Source: Bilophila sp964538355
Lineage (GTDB): Bacteria > Desulfobacterota > Desulfovibrionia > Desulfovibrionales > Desulfovibrionaceae
Direction of reading: 5' to 3'
DNA length: 64,000 bases
Assembly: GCA_964538355.1 (NCBI GenBank)
Contig: CAZIFC010000001.1
Coordinates: 62,001-126,000, forward strand
Shown here: positions 16,318 through 25,501 of the stretch, piece by piece
Layout: the number at the start of each line of letters is the position of its first letter
How positions within the stretch are numbered: position 1 is the first letter of the stretch
Notes under the pieces: generated by a model
What the model was told of the DNA's origin: nothing
Seen by the model: only the letters and a program-made list of their open reading frames with translations
Databases searched by the model: none
Translations under genes and position numbers: made by a program

Positions 16318-19080
16318 ATGACCACCAGTACACCCGAAGCCCACGGCGGCGATTTGCTGCGGATGTCTGCCTTGTCCGGGAGAGCCCCGGAAACCCTGCT
16401 GGACTTCAGCGTCAACGTGCGTCCCGAAGGCCCGCCGGAGTTCGTGCAGGCGGCTCTGGTGAGGGCGATGACGCAGCTTGCCGCCTACCCCTCCCCCCAT
16501 GCCGAGGAAGCCGCCGAAGCCGCTTCACGGCGGTACGGGCTGGATGCCTCGCGCTTCGTGTTCGGCAACGGCAGCAACGAGTTGATCCATGCGCTGGCGC
16601 GTGCGCTGTACCGGCGCGGTACGCCCGGCGTCTGCGTGATCGAACCGGCCTTCAGCGAATACGCCCTTGCCGCCAAACGGGCGGGGCTTGCGGTTTCCCG
16701 CCTCCCCGGAGGGCTTGAGGCAGCGGAGCATTCGCTGGCGGAGGGGCTGGGGAGCCTTCCCCCGGGAACCGCCGTGTTTCTTGCCAATCCCGGCAACCCT
16801 TCCGGCTTTTTCCGCACGCCGGAAACCTGTCTCGCACTCATGGCGGCATGGCCCGAACTCCTGTGGGTTCTGGACGAAGCCTTTATCGAGTACGCCGGGC
16901 CAGAGCAGGCTGTTTCCGTCCTTCCCCGGCTGCCGAAAAACGGGGTTGTGCTGCGCTCGCTGACCAAGTTCCACGCCGTGCCGGGAGTCCGCATCGGCTA
17001 CCTTGCCGCCTCCCAGCCGCTGGCGGAGTCCGTGCGCGCTGAGCTGCCCGCATGGAACGTCAACGCCTTTGCCCTTGCCGCCGCCCTTGCCGTGCTTGCG
17101 GAGAGCGAAGAGTCCGCCGCATTCGCCGAACGGACCCGTGCGGAAAATACCGGGCGCAGGTCGGATCTGGCTGCGGTGCTTGCCGGGCTGCCCGCGCTGG
17201 AGGTCTGGCCTTCCGCCGCCAATTATGTCTTGTTCCGCTGGCGCGGCGCACCGCGGGATCTGCGGGATCGGCTGCTGAAACTGTCCGGTATTGCGCTGCG
17301 CGACTGCTCCAACTACCACGGGCTGGAAGACGGGACATGGTTCCGGGCCGCCGTCCGGTTCCCGGAGGAGCACCGCCGCCTTGCCGATGCCCTCCGCAGC
17401 ATCATGGAGCAGGCTGGCGATAGCGGCAAGAAACCCGTCGGGCAGGCCGAAGAAGGTGCCGCCATGCCCTCTGCGGAAAGGAGGCAGGACGTTGCCCCTC
17501 CCGCAGCCTCCGGCGGCTCTGCCGCTCTTGAGGGTTCCGGACGGCTCCGGCCTCCGCTGGCCTATCCGGGCGCACCATCCCGGAAGACGCCCGCGCTCAT
17601 GCTTCAGGGCACGTCTTCCAATGCGGGCAAAAGTGTTCTGGCTGCGGCCTATTGCCGCATCTTCCGGCAGGACGGCTATGATGTGGCCCCCTTCAAGGCG
17701 CAGAACATGTCCCTGAATTCCGGCGTCACCCTTGCCGGGGACGAAATGGGCCGCGCCCAGATTGTGCAGGCTCAGGCTGCCCGGGTCGATCCAGACGTCC
17801 GCATGAACCCTATCCTGCTCAAGCCCCATTCGGACACGGGATCGCAGGTCGTCGTGCTCGGGCAGCCCGCCGGACACATGGGCGTCCGCGAATATTTCAC
17901 GAAAAAGAAGGATCTGTGGCATACGGTCACCTCCGCCTACGACGCGCTTGCCTCGGAACATGATGTGATGGTGCTGGAAGGCGCGGGCAGCCCCGGAGAG
18001 GTAAACCTCAAGCAGCACGACGTGGTCAACATGCGGATGGCGGAGCACGCTCGGGCTTCCGTCCTTCTGGTCGGCGACATTGACCGGGGGGGCGTGTACG
18101 CCTCGTTTCTCGGGACGTGGATGACCTTTTCCGCCCCGGAACGCCGCCTGCTCGCGGGCTATCTCGTCAACCGCTTCCGGGGGGATGCCTCCCTGCTTGC
18201 ACCCGCCCACCGGTACATGCTCGACCATACCGGTGTGCCCGTCCTCGGCACGATCCCGCATATCCGGGATCTGAATCTGCCCGAGGAGGACATGGCGGGC
18301 TTTTCATGGGCGCAGGCCGGGGACGGCGGGGAGAAGCAGCCGGGAACGCTGGATATCGCCGTGGTCATGCTCCGGCATGTGTCGAACTACACGGACTTTG
18401 CCCCGCTCGCCCTCGAACCTGATGTGCGTCTGCGGCCTGTGCGCCGGGCCGGGGATTGGGGAAACCCGGACGTGGTGATGCTTCCCGGTTCCAAGAGCGT
18501 GGTCCCGGATCTTGAGGAACTGCGCCGCTCGGGGCTGGCGGACAAGGTTCTTGAGCACGCCGCCCAAGGGAAATGGCTTTTCGGCATCTGCGGCGGCTTG
18601 CAGATCCTCGGGCGGGAAATACTCGATCCGTTCGGCATCGAGTCTGCCGCCACCCGCGTGCCGGGGCTTGGCCTCATGGATCTCCGGTCGACCTTTGCTG
18701 CGGACAAGACGCTTGTGCGTGTGCGGCACGCGGAAACGCCGCTCGGCGTGCCCTCGTCGGGCTATGAAATCCACCACGGCCTCACGGAGCACGGGCCGGA
18801 CGCCCTCCCGCTGTTCCTTCGGGAGGAGGGGAGCCGTGCCGGTTCGGATCGTGTCTGCGGGTATGTCTGCAATCGCCGCTGGGCAACCTATCTGCATGGC
18901 ATCTTTGATGATGACGACTTCCGCCGGGCATGGATCGACCATGTGCGGGCGGATATCGGCCTTGTCCCGCAAGGCCGGAAGCTCGCAAGCTGCGATCTGG
19001 AAAACGCTCTGGACCGTCTGGCGGATATTGTCCGTGAACACTCAGACATGACAGCCATTTACAAAAGTATGGGGCTGTAG
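16318..19080 (+). CDS. cobD-cbiP: Fused L-threonine-O-3-phosphate decarboxylase and cobyric acid synthase
   Basis: Residues 1-365 are CobD, a PLP enzyme making aminopropanol phosphate; the PLP-lysine is Lys217 in SLTKFHAVPGVRIGY, with FGNGSNELI and NPGNPSG upstream. A Pro/Ala-rich linker spans ~366-425. Residues 426-920 are CbiP/CobQ, which amidates b, d, e and g side chains: P-loop GTSSNAGKS from residue 431, KAQNMSLNSG, and amidotransferase Cys758 in GICGGLQILG. The fusion ties synthesis of the linker to the ring it will join. AAAGGA precedes the ATG. A diverged second copy lies at 50980-53745. Confidence 0.95.
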   Translation: MTTSTPEAHGGDLLRMSALSGRAPETLLDFSVNVRPEGPPEFVQAALVRAMTQLAAYPSPHAEEAAEAASRRYGLDASRFVFGNGSNELIHALARALYRRGTPGVCVIEPAFSEYALAAKRAGLAVSRLPGGLEAAEHSLAEGLGSLPPGTAVFLANPGNPSGFFRTPETCLALMAAWPELLWVLDEAFIEYAGPEQAVSVLPRLPKNGVVLRSLTKFHAVPGVRIGYLAASQPLAESVRAELPAWNVNAFALAAALAVLAESEESAAFAERTRAENTGRRSDLAAVLAGLPALEVWPSAANYVLFRWRGAPRDLRDRLLKLSGIALRDCSNYHGLEDGTWFRAAVRFPEEHRRLADALRSIMEQAGDSGKKPVGQAEEGAAMPSAERRQDVAPPAASGGSAALEGSGRLRPPLAYPGAPSRKTPALMLQGTSSNAGKSVLAAAYCRIFRQDGYDVAPFKAQNMSLNSGVTLAGDEMGRAQIVQAQAARVDPDVRMNPILLKPHSDTGSQVVVLGQPAGHMGVREYFTKKKDLWHTVTSAYDALASEHDVMVLEGAGSPGEVNLKQHDVVNMRMAEHARASVLLVGDIDRGGVYASFLGTWMTFSAPERRLLAGYLVNRFRGDASLLAPAHRYMLDHTGVPVLGTIPHIRDLNLPEEDMAGFSWAQAGDGGEKQPGTLDIAVVMLRHVSNYTDFAPLALEPDVRLRPVRRAGDWGNPDVVMLPGSKSVVPDLEELRRSGLADKVLEHAAQGKWLFGICGGLQILGREILDPFGIESAATRVPGLGLMDLRSTFAADKTLVRVRHAETPLGVPSSGYEIHHGLTEHGPDALPLFLREEGSRAGSDRVCGYVCNRRWATYLHGIFDDDDFRRAWIDHVRADIGLVPQGRKLASCDLENALDRLADIVREHSDMTAIYKSMGL

Positions 19081-19095
19081 GGGGAGGGTCCTTTC

Positions 19096-20133
19096 ATGCA
19101 ACACTTGAATATTCCGAATGTTTCCGTACAGGCGGCAACGGCGGCCCGGCAGCGTCTCGACAGCCTTGCCAAGGTTCCCGGGAGTCTCGGGCAGCTTGAG
19201 GAGCTTGCCGTCCGGCTGGCGGGCATCACGGGGAACGCCTCGCCTTGTTTTTCCAAAAAGTCCGTGGTATTATTCGCTGCCGACCACGATATCGCCCTGA
19301 AAGGGGTCAGCGCAACCGGTCAGGAAGTCACGGAAATCCAGGTCCGCAACTTCCTTCGGGGAGGCGGAACGATCAACGCGTTCTGCCGCAACGCCGGAGC
19401 GCGGCTCACCGTGGTGGACGTGGGCATCAAGCACGATCTCGAGAACGCGGAAGGGCTGGTTCGCCGCAAGGTTGTCCACGCCGCCCGCGATTTCAGCGAA
19501 GGCCCGGCCATGACCCGCGAGGAGGCGCAAGCCTGCCTGCAGGTGGGCATCGACATGGCCCGCGAAGAGGCCGCGCGAGGGGTATCTCTGCTTGCCGCCG
19601 GAGAAATGGGCATCGGCAACACCTCGCCTTCATCCGCCATCGCCGCCGTGCTGACGGGGGCCAGTGTGGAAGACGTTACCGGCATTGGCTCCGCCATTTC
19701 CTCGGAGCGTGTCCGGCACAAGACGGCTCTCATCCGGCAGGGCATCGACCTCAACACCCCCGATCCCGCAGACGCGCTGGACGTGCTCGCCAAGGTCGGC
19801 GGCCCGGAAATCGCCGCCATGTGCGGCCTGATGCTCGGCGGAGCCTCTCTCCGCATTCCTGTGGTGGTGGACGGCTTTATCGCCGGGGCCGCTGCCGCCG
19901 TCGCCGTGGGGCTGTATCCGGGCGTCCGGGACATGCTGGTTGGCTCTCATTCCTCCTTTGAACCGGGGCACCAGATGCTCATGCGGCATCTGGGCATTCC
20001 TACCTATTTCGATTTTGGGCTTCGACTCGGTGAGGGTACCGGGGCGGCCCTGTTTTTCCCGATCATCGATGCCTCGGTACGGATACTTACGGAAATGCGG
20101 ACGCTTCAGGAACTCGACATCAGGAGGGACTGA
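19096..20133 (+). CDS. cobT: Nicotinate-nucleotide-dimethylbenzimidazole phosphoribosyltransferase
   Basis: Activates the lower ligand base as its alpha-ribotide. The 345-residue product has SLAKVPGSLGQLEELA, FAADHDIALKGVSA, AAGEMGIGNTSPSSA and GLRLGEGTGAALFFP, the last holding the catalytic glutamate of the family. GGGAGGG lies just before the ATG. It sits 15 bases after cobD-cbiP and 2 bases before cobS. A paralogous copy is at 49876-50910. Confidence 0.95.
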   Translation: MQHLNIPNVSVQAATAARQRLDSLAKVPGSLGQLEELAVRLAGITGNASPCFSKKSVVLFAADHDIALKGVSATGQEVTEIQVRNFLRGGGTINAFCRNAGARLTVVDVGIKHDLENAEGLVRRKVVHAARDFSEGPAMTREEAQACLQVGIDMAREEAARGVSLLAAGEMGIGNTSPSSAIAAVLTGASVEDVTGIGSAISSERVRHKTALIRQGIDLNTPDPADALDVLAKVGGPEIAAMCGLMLGGASLRIPVVVDGFIAGAAAAVAVGLYPGVRDMLVGSHSSFEPGHQMLMRHLGIPTYFDFGLRLGEGTGAALFFPIIDASVRILTEMRTLQELDIRRD

Positions 20134-20135
20134 TC

Positions 20136-20861
20136 ATGATGCTGCGTGCCGCGCTCGGCTTCTTTACCCGCCTGCCCATCGGGAAGGCTCCGCTGCCGCC
20201 AACCTTCCGGGGAGTCATCGTATGGTTCCCCGTGGTCGGGCTGCTCATCGGGAGCCTTGTCGCCGTGGCCCTGCAGGCTGCCGCGCTGTTCCTGCCTCCC
20301 CTCCTGTGCGGAGCCATCGGCTGCCTTGTCTGGGTTGCCGTTACCGGCGGGCTGCATCTTGATGGCGTAGCCGATTGCGGAGATGGCCTTATTGTGGAGG
20401 CTCCTCCTGCGCGACGCCTTGAAATCATGAAAGATTCCCGGTTGGGAACCTTCGGGGGAACAGCCCTGTTCCTTGTGTTGGCCTTGAAGATTGCAGCTCT
20501 GTCCGGCATGGCGGAACAGGGCTTTTTTCGATTGCTCTCCGGTTGTTGCCTTGCCGCCGCGCTGTCCCGCTGTATGGTCTTTGCCGCCATGCGCGTACCT
20601 TCCGCCCGTCCCGGCGGGCTGGGCGAGGCCCTTCGCGAAGGGGTGACCCCGCGGCATGAACTGGTGGCCCTCGGCATCGGCCTTGCTCTCTGCGCCGTGA
20701 ATGGCTGGCGCGGCCTTGTCGCCCTGACGCTGGCTTCACTAACGGTTTTTCTGTTGCTCTCCGCTGCAAGGAAACGGCTCGGCGGCGTGACCGGGGATGT
20801 CTTCGGCTGCCTTGTCGAGCTGACGGAATGCGTCGTGCTTGCGGTCTGTTGTCTGCGATGA
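20136..20861 (+). CDS. cobS: Adenosylcobinamide-GDP ribazoletransferase (cobalamin synthase)
   Basis: Membrane enzyme joining adenosylcobinamide-GDP to alpha-ribazole. The 241 residues start with the family signature LGFFTRLPIG, followed by several hydrophobic helices and the acidic loop GGLHLDGVADCGDGL near residue 72, thought to bind metal and substrate. KDSRLGTFGG follows. AGGAGGG precedes the ATG, which is 2 bases after cobT. A second copy lies at 49136-49879. Confidence 0.95.
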   Translation: MMLRAALGFFTRLPIGKAPLPPTFRGVIVWFPVVGLLIGSLVAVALQAAALFLPPLLCGAIGCLVWVAVTGGLHLDGVADCGDGLIVEAPPARRLEIMKDSRLGTFGGTALFLVLALKIAALSGMAEQGFFRLLSGCCLAAALSRCMVFAAMRVPSARPGGLGEALREGVTPRHELVALGIGLALCAVNGWRGLVALTLASLTVFLLLSAARKRLGGVTGDVFGCLVELTECVVLAVCCLR

Positions 20862-20871
20862 GGAGGCCTGA

Positions 20872-21798
20872 ATGCGTCTTTCCCTGCCACATCTGCGTTT
20901 GAGTGGAACCTCGTTTCTGCTGCATGAGTCGTATGTTCCTGCCGTGCGTTTTACAGCCAGGCTCTGCGACGATGTGGCTTTGTTGCTCGCCGAAACCGGA
21001 GAACGGGGGGAATACCTGCCCTCCATCAAAGAAATCAATGAAATCAAGCAGATTATTGACGGAGAAGGCGCAACCCTTCATGTGCACCTGCCTACCGATG
21101 CCGACTGCGGCACTCCGCAGCGGGCCAGGCTGCTGGTGCGGAAGGTGCGGCAGGCCGTCGAACGGGCCGCTCCGCTTGCGCCGCACAGCTTTGTCCTGCA
21201 TCTCGATTTTCCCTCCCTGTGCGGCACCGGATGCCGTCCCTCTCGCGATCAGCAGGCGTGGACGCGGGAAGCCCTCCACGATATCGCTGCCTGCCTGCCT
21301 TCCCCGGAACAGCTTGCCGTTGAGAACCTTGAGGGGTTTCCGTCCGATTTCTGGGATGGCTGGCTGGACGGCTCGTCCTTTTCCCGCTGTCTGGATATAG
21401 GGCATTTCTGGAAGGACGGCAGGGACCCGGCGGCGGTGCTCGAAGGCTGGCTTGCCTCCACGCGGGTCATCCACCTGCACGGGCTTGCGCCGCGCGGGGA
21501 AAGCGGAGCGGGGCGGGAAGAGGGGCTGCTTGGGCATACAGAGCTGGGGCTGCGTTTCGGGCCTCGTCCCAAGGATCATGTTTCCCTCGCGCTCATGCCG
21601 GAGCCGTGCGTGGATGCGGTCATGCACCCATTGTGGAGGAGCGGCTTCTCGGGCGTGCTCAATCTGGAGGTGTTTTCCGCCGCGGCCTTTACCGAGTCCC
21701 ACGCGGTGCTCATGCGTTCGTGGGAGCGTTTTGCGGCAACCTCCTCCGGGTTGCCATCCGCAGCCGTACCCGCTTCGGGTTTTCAGCCGCGGGGCTAG
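20872..21798 (+). CDS. cbiR: Cobamide-remodelling phosphodiesterase CbiR-like (TIM-barrel)
   Basis: A 308-residue protein of the AP-endonuclease-2/xylose-isomerase-like TIM-barrel superfamily. Candidate metal ligands appear in HVHLPTD, LHLDFPS, VENLEGFP, LDIGHFW, IHLHGLA and LNLEVFS. CbiR, characterised in Akkermansia, removes the nucleotide loop of imported cobamides so the lower ligand can be exchanged. Assignment rests on fold pattern and placement between cobS and cobU. GAGGAGG precedes the ATG. The last ~25 residues are a variable tail. Another sugar-phosphate isomerase-like function cannot be excluded. Confidence 0.75.
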   Translation: MRLSLPHLRLSGTSFLLHESYVPAVRFTARLCDDVALLLAETGERGEYLPSIKEINEIKQIIDGEGATLHVHLPTDADCGTPQRARLLVRKVRQAVERAAPLAPHSFVLHLDFPSLCGTGCRPSRDQQAWTREALHDIAACLPSPEQLAVENLEGFPSDFWDGWLDGSSFSRCLDIGHFWKDGRDPAAVLEGWLASTRVIHLHGLAPRGESGAGREEGLLGHTELGLRFGPRPKDHVSLALMPEPCVDAVMHPLWRSGFSGVLNLEVFSAAAFTESHAVLMRSWERFAATSSGLPSAAVPASGFQPRG

Positions 21799-21886
21799 CC
21801 GGCTTTCCCGGCAGGAACGGGAACCTTGTTGCACCGGCTGATCTTTTCCCTGAAGGGTGAGGCTGCAAACCATAAAGGAACGCTTG

Positions 21887-22459
21887 ATGAATGATGTCTC
21901 CCTGTATCTCGGCGGTACGCGCAGCGGAAAGAGCGTCCGGGCGGAAGAACACGTTCTGCGTGTGGCGGACGGGCCAATCCTGTATGTTGCTACCGCTGTG
22001 GCACATGCTGAAGACGTTGCCATGACGGAACGCATTCGGCGGCATCAGGCCCGCCGTCCGGCGCACTGGCGAACGCTGGAGTGTCCCCGGCATCTTGGGG
22101 AAAAGATTGCGGAGGCCCTATCCGCCCTCCCGGATGCACCGGGCAGGCCCACCGTCCTGCTGGACTGCGTAACGCTCTGGGTTTCCAACATCCTGTTCAG
22201 CCTGTCCGATCCTGAGGATCTGGTGGCCTTTGAGGCGGAAATCCGGGCCGAAGCCGAGAGCCTCCTCTCCCTGATGCGATCCTCCCGTTGCCGTTGGGTC
22301 CTCGTCTCTGGGGAAACCGGACTTGGCGGCATCGCGGCTTCCCGGATCGGACGCGTGTATGACGACGGCCTCGGGCTGGTCAATCAGCTCCTTTCCGCTG
22401 AAGCGCAGGAAGCCTTTCTTGTTGTCGCCGGACGGCTCCTCCGGCTGGAGAAGCCGTAG
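21887..22459 (+). CDS. cobU: Adenosylcobinamide kinase / guanylyltransferase
   Basis: Phosphorylates adenosylcobinamide and transfers GMP to it, preparing the acceptor for CobS. The 190-residue product has the P-loop GGTRSGKSVRAEEH at its N terminus, the IRRHQARRPAHWRTLE segment containing the guanylylated His, LLDCVTLWVSN, and VSGETGLGGIA. The ATG at 21887 is chosen because AAAGGA lies upstream; the frame is open ten codons further but without a ribosome site. Confidence 0.95.
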   Translation: MNDVSLYLGGTRSGKSVRAEEHVLRVADGPILYVATAVAHAEDVAMTERIRRHQARRPAHWRTLECPRHLGEKIAEALSALPDAPGRPTVLLDCVTLWVSNILFSLSDPEDLVAFEAEIRAEAESLLSLMRSSRCRWVLVSGETGLGGIAASRIGRVYDDGLGLVNQLLSAEAQEAFLVVAGRLLRLEKP

Positions 22460-22543
22460 GCGTTTCCAGACGCTTCAGGGGCCGCCTCTCGCCACGGCGC
22501 GGTGTCCCCTTCCCGAAAACTCTGAACCAGTAGTGAGGCCGTC

Positions 22544-23545
22544 ATGGATGATCGGGCTTTTGTGGATGTACTGAAAGAACGGGCCTTGCGAGGTGCTCCG
22601 GTTTCCCGCGAGGAGGTGCTTCGCTTGCTGGCCTTTGATCCGGAATCCGAGGCGGCTGCCTGTCTCGGAGAGGCAGCCCGGGAGGTCGCACGCCTTGTCG
22701 CGGGGAACGAGGGGCGTGTGTGGAGTGCCGTCGGCATAGACTGCAGGCCCTGTCCGATGAACTGCGCGTTCTGTTCCTTTGGGGAAAAATGGGGTCTGGT
22801 TGGCGAACCTCGGGAATGGAGCGACGAAGCCGTCATTGCGGCCGCTGAAGCCTTTGTCGCCGCCGGAGCCGAATGGGTCACGCTGCGGACCACGGAATTT
22901 TATGGGGTCGAACGGCTGTGCGCGTTGGCCCGGAAGGTTCGCGAGGCCGTTCCCGGCGAGTATGGGCTGGTCGTGAACACCGGCGAGTTCGGAGCGCGCG
23001 AGTCCGAGATGATGCTCGCCGCGGGCATCAACATTGTCTACCACTCCCTCCGGCTCGGAGAAGGAAAGACAACCTGTTTTCGCCCGGAAGAACGGCTCGA
23101 CACCCTGCACGCCGTGCGGGACTCCGCGCTGAAGCTCGCGCATCTGGTGGAACCGGTCGGGCCGGAGCACACGGATGGGGAAATTGCGGACATCCTGCTC
23201 ACCGCTCTCGACAACAGGGCTGCGCTGGGCGGGGCGATGGCCCGCATCAATGTGCGGGGAACTCCGTTTGCCGCGCATCCGTCCCTGTCCGACAGGCGGC
23301 TGGCCCAGATTGTCGCCGTCACCCGCCTCTGCGGTGGGCGCAATATGCCGGATATATGTGTGCATCCTCCGCGCCGGGAAGCCCTCGAATGGGGGGCGAA
23401 CGTCGTGGTAGTGGAAACCGGAGCCGTCCCCCGCGATCAGGAAGAATGTAGGGGCGAGTGGCAGGGATTCACCGTGGCTGAGGCCAGAGCACTGTTCAGG
23501 GAGGCGGGGTATTGGGTGAAAGAGCCTCCCGCTGTCCGAACCTGA
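22544..23545 (+). CDS. Radical SAM enzyme, biotin-synthase-like
   Basis: A 333-residue protein with the radical SAM cluster motif CPMNCAFC (Cys-x3-Cys-x2-Cys) near residue 70, preceded by VGIDCRP. The overall layout resembles BioB-type enzymes: TTEFYGV, VNTGEFG and a later NVRGTPFA in the position of a BATS domain. GAGG precedes the ATG. It is between cobU and an ABC importer, all on one strand with small gaps, so a role in lower-ligand or corrinoid metabolism is suggested by context only. It is not a ThiC/BzaF-type protein. Confidence 0.75.
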   Translation: MDDRAFVDVLKERALRGAPVSREEVLRLLAFDPESEAAACLGEAAREVARLVAGNEGRVWSAVGIDCRPCPMNCAFCSFGEKWGLVGEPREWSDEAVIAAAEAFVAAGAEWVTLRTTEFYGVERLCALARKVREAVPGEYGLVVNTGEFGARESEMMLAAGINIVYHSLRLGEGKTTCFRPEERLDTLHAVRDSALKLAHLVEPVGPEHTDGEIADILLTALDNRAALGGAMARINVRGTPFAAHPSLSDRRLAQIVAVTRLCGGRNMPDICVHPPRREALEWGANVVVVETGAVPRDQEECRGEWQGFTVAEARALFREAGYWVKEPPAVRT

Positions 23546-23591
23546 CGCTGCCCCGGACTCCGCAAACCAACCCAAAAGCGAGGAAGACATC

Positions 23592-24557
23592 ATGCTGCGT
23601 ACCCTGTTTATGACGGCTGTGTTCGTCCTGAGCCTGAGTCTGCCCGTTGCGGCGGAATCGACGTGGAACGTCGGGACATGGAAAACCGCGCAGACCATCC
23701 AGCCATTCCTGTACAGTCCCTATGCGGACGGGGCCAGGGTGATCGTGCACCCGTTCACCAACCCTGCGGATCAGAAGGCCGCGCTGCTTGCCGGAAGCCT
23801 CGACATGACAGGGACCACGCTTGCGCTGGCGATTCAGGCCGCCTCGCGTGGGGAGCCGATCGCGCTGGTGGCCTCGCTGGGGAACAAGTGTTCCGCCCTC
23901 GTGGTCAAGAAGGGGGGCGGCATCCGTACGCTCCCGGATCTTAAGGGGAAAAAGATCGGCTATGTTCCGGGAACCATGCATGAGGTTCTGCTCCGCGAGA
24001 CGCTTTCCCGGGCGGGGCTTGACCCGGACAAGGATACCCGGCTTGTCCGCATTGATTTTTTTGATATGGGTACCGCCCTCAGCCGGGGCGACATCGACGC
24101 CTATCTTTCTGGAGAGCCGCTGCCAACCCTGGCGAAGCGGCAGGGCTATGGGGAAATCCTCGCCTACCCGTATTACGGCGAAAGCATAGGGGCCATCAAT
24201 AGCGGTATGCTCATGCGGCGCGACTTCATTGAGCAGCACCCGGAGCAGGCTCTGAAGATGGTGCGCGCGCATAGGCTGGCAACCGAACGCTGTATGGCGG
24301 ACAAGGCGTTCTGGCTGGACAATGCCTCGCGGATGTTCGGTCTTGAAAGCGATGTGCTGCATGAAGCCGCCGACAATATCGAGCTGGTGTGGGATATGGA
24401 CGATGCCTTTGTGCGCCAGCTCTCCGCGCTCGGCAAGCGGATGCACGAGCTTGGAATCATCAAGAAGGAGCCGGATTATGCAAAGCTCGTGGATCGGCGT
24501 TTTGTGGATGTCCTTCGGGCCGAGAATGCCGGGCACAAGGCTTTGGCCCCAGAATGA
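23592..24557 (+). CDS. ABC transporter substrate-binding protein (NMT1/SsuA-like)
   Basis: A 321-residue exported protein. It has a signal peptide (hydrophobic residues ~4-18 ending VAAES), then the two-lobe NMT1/THI5/SsuA-type fold. GSLDMTGTTLALAIQAA and LKGKKIGYVPGTMHEVLLRETLSRAGL are the typical ligand-cleft segments. Proteins of this group bind small ring compounds, thiamine precursors, sulfonates or nitrate. GAGGAAG precedes the ATG. The stop overlaps the permease start (ATGA). Linkage to cobalamin genes suggests a benzimidazole or other lower-ligand precursor as substrate (inference). Confidence 0.8.
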   Translation: MLRTLFMTAVFVLSLSLPVAAESTWNVGTWKTAQTIQPFLYSPYADGARVIVHPFTNPADQKAALLAGSLDMTGTTLALAIQAASRGEPIALVASLGNKCSALVVKKGGGIRTLPDLKGKKIGYVPGTMHEVLLRETLSRAGLDPDKDTRLVRIDFFDMGTALSRGDIDAYLSGEPLPTLAKRQGYGEILAYPYYGESIGAINSGMLMRRDFIEQHPEQALKMVRAHRLATERCMADKAFWLDNASRMFGLESDVLHEAADNIELVWDMDDAFVRQLSALGKRMHELGIIKKEPDYAKLVDRRFVDVLRAENAGHKALAPE

Positions 24558-25501
24558 TGAAAGGCCGGGAGGTTGCAGGAACAGCTCCTGAGCCTCAGGC
24601 AGGGGCGTCCGCCCCTGTGCCGGCTGTTGGAGGGGTCGCCAAGATGCGTCGCTTGCTTGCAAACGGTATCGGCAAGGTACGGCAGGGGATTGTCCCCTGC
24701 CTGCTTCCCGGAGTTTTGCTCGTCCTCTGGCAGACGGCGACGGCCTGCGGGCTTGCTCCTGAGTATCTGCTTCCATCCCCGGCAACGGTATGGGAGGCGG
24801 CCCGGGCCTATCTCGGCCTGAGCCTTGAGGCTTCCGACGCGTATGCGGGACGCTTCGGGACAGATCTTGCGGCAAGCCTCGGGCGCGTTGGCTGGGGCTA
24901 TATGCTGGCGGTCGTTCCGGGCGTGCTTCTTGGGCTGGCTTCGGGGCGCAACCCGTGGCTGTCCCGTCTGCTTTCCCCGTTGATCAACGGCGTTCGCTCA
25001 GTGCCGGGGATCAGCTGGCTGCCGTTGGTGCTGCTGTGGTTCGGCATCGGGTTCCGGGCAACCACCGTCCTGATCGCGCTGGCCGGCTTTTTCCCGGCCT
25101 ATCTGAACGCCGCGGCGGGGTCCGCTTCCGTACCGCCAATCCTCATTCGGGCGGGGGAGATGCTCGGGCTTTCCCGCCGGGCCATCTTTTTTCGGATTAT
25201 CATCCCTTCCTCCATGCCGCAGATCCGCACGGGGCTGCGGATTGCGCTCGGGATGAGCTTTTCCTATCTGGTTCTTGGCGAGCTTACGGGCGTTCCCGAC
25301 GGCCTTGGTGCCACGATCATGGATGCGCGGCTGTCGGGCCGTGTGGATCTGCTGTTTTCCGGCATTTTCTTTATCGCTCTTGCGGGGTGGCTATGCGATC
25401 TGCTGCTGGTACGGCTTCTATCGGTGCTCTCGGTGAGCCTGAGGCGACAGGATCTCCTTTTTTCGGCTGCTCCGGGATCTGGAAAACCTTTCCGGGCATG
25501 A
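24554..25501 (+). CDS. ABC transporter permease (SsuC/TauC-like)
   Basis: A 315-residue inner membrane protein with about six helices and the binding-protein-dependent transport motif RAGEMLGLSRRAIFFRIIIPSSMPQIRTGLRIALG, of which EMLGLS...IIIP is the EAA loop contacting the ATPase. The ATG at 24554 overlaps the stop of the binding protein. It is cotranscribed with that gene and with the overlapping ATPase. Confidence 0.88.
   Translation: MMKGREVAGTAPEPQAGASAPVPAVGGVAKMRRLLANGIGKVRQGIVPCLLPGVLLVLWQTATACGLAPEYLLPSPATVWEAARAYLGLSLEASDAYAGRFGTDLAASLGRVGWGYMLAVVPGVLLGLASGRNPWLSRLLSPLINGVRSVPGISWLPLVLLWFGIGFRATTVLIALAGFFPAYLNAAAGSASVPPILIRAGEMLGLSRRAIFFRIIIPSSMPQIRTGLRIALGMSFSYLVLGELTGVPDGLGATIMDARLSGRVDLLFSGIFFIALAGWLCDLLLVRLLSVLSVSLRRQDLLFSAAPGSGKPFRA

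Noticed and set aside
16525..18261. Long minus-strand open frame opposite cobD-cbiP
   Set aside because: Shadow of a conserved fusion gene; low-complexity Gly/Arg/His composition without domains.
20425..22035. Long minus-strand open frame spanning cobS, cbiR and cobU
   Set aside because: Crosses three well-identified genes on the other strand and has no recognisable features.
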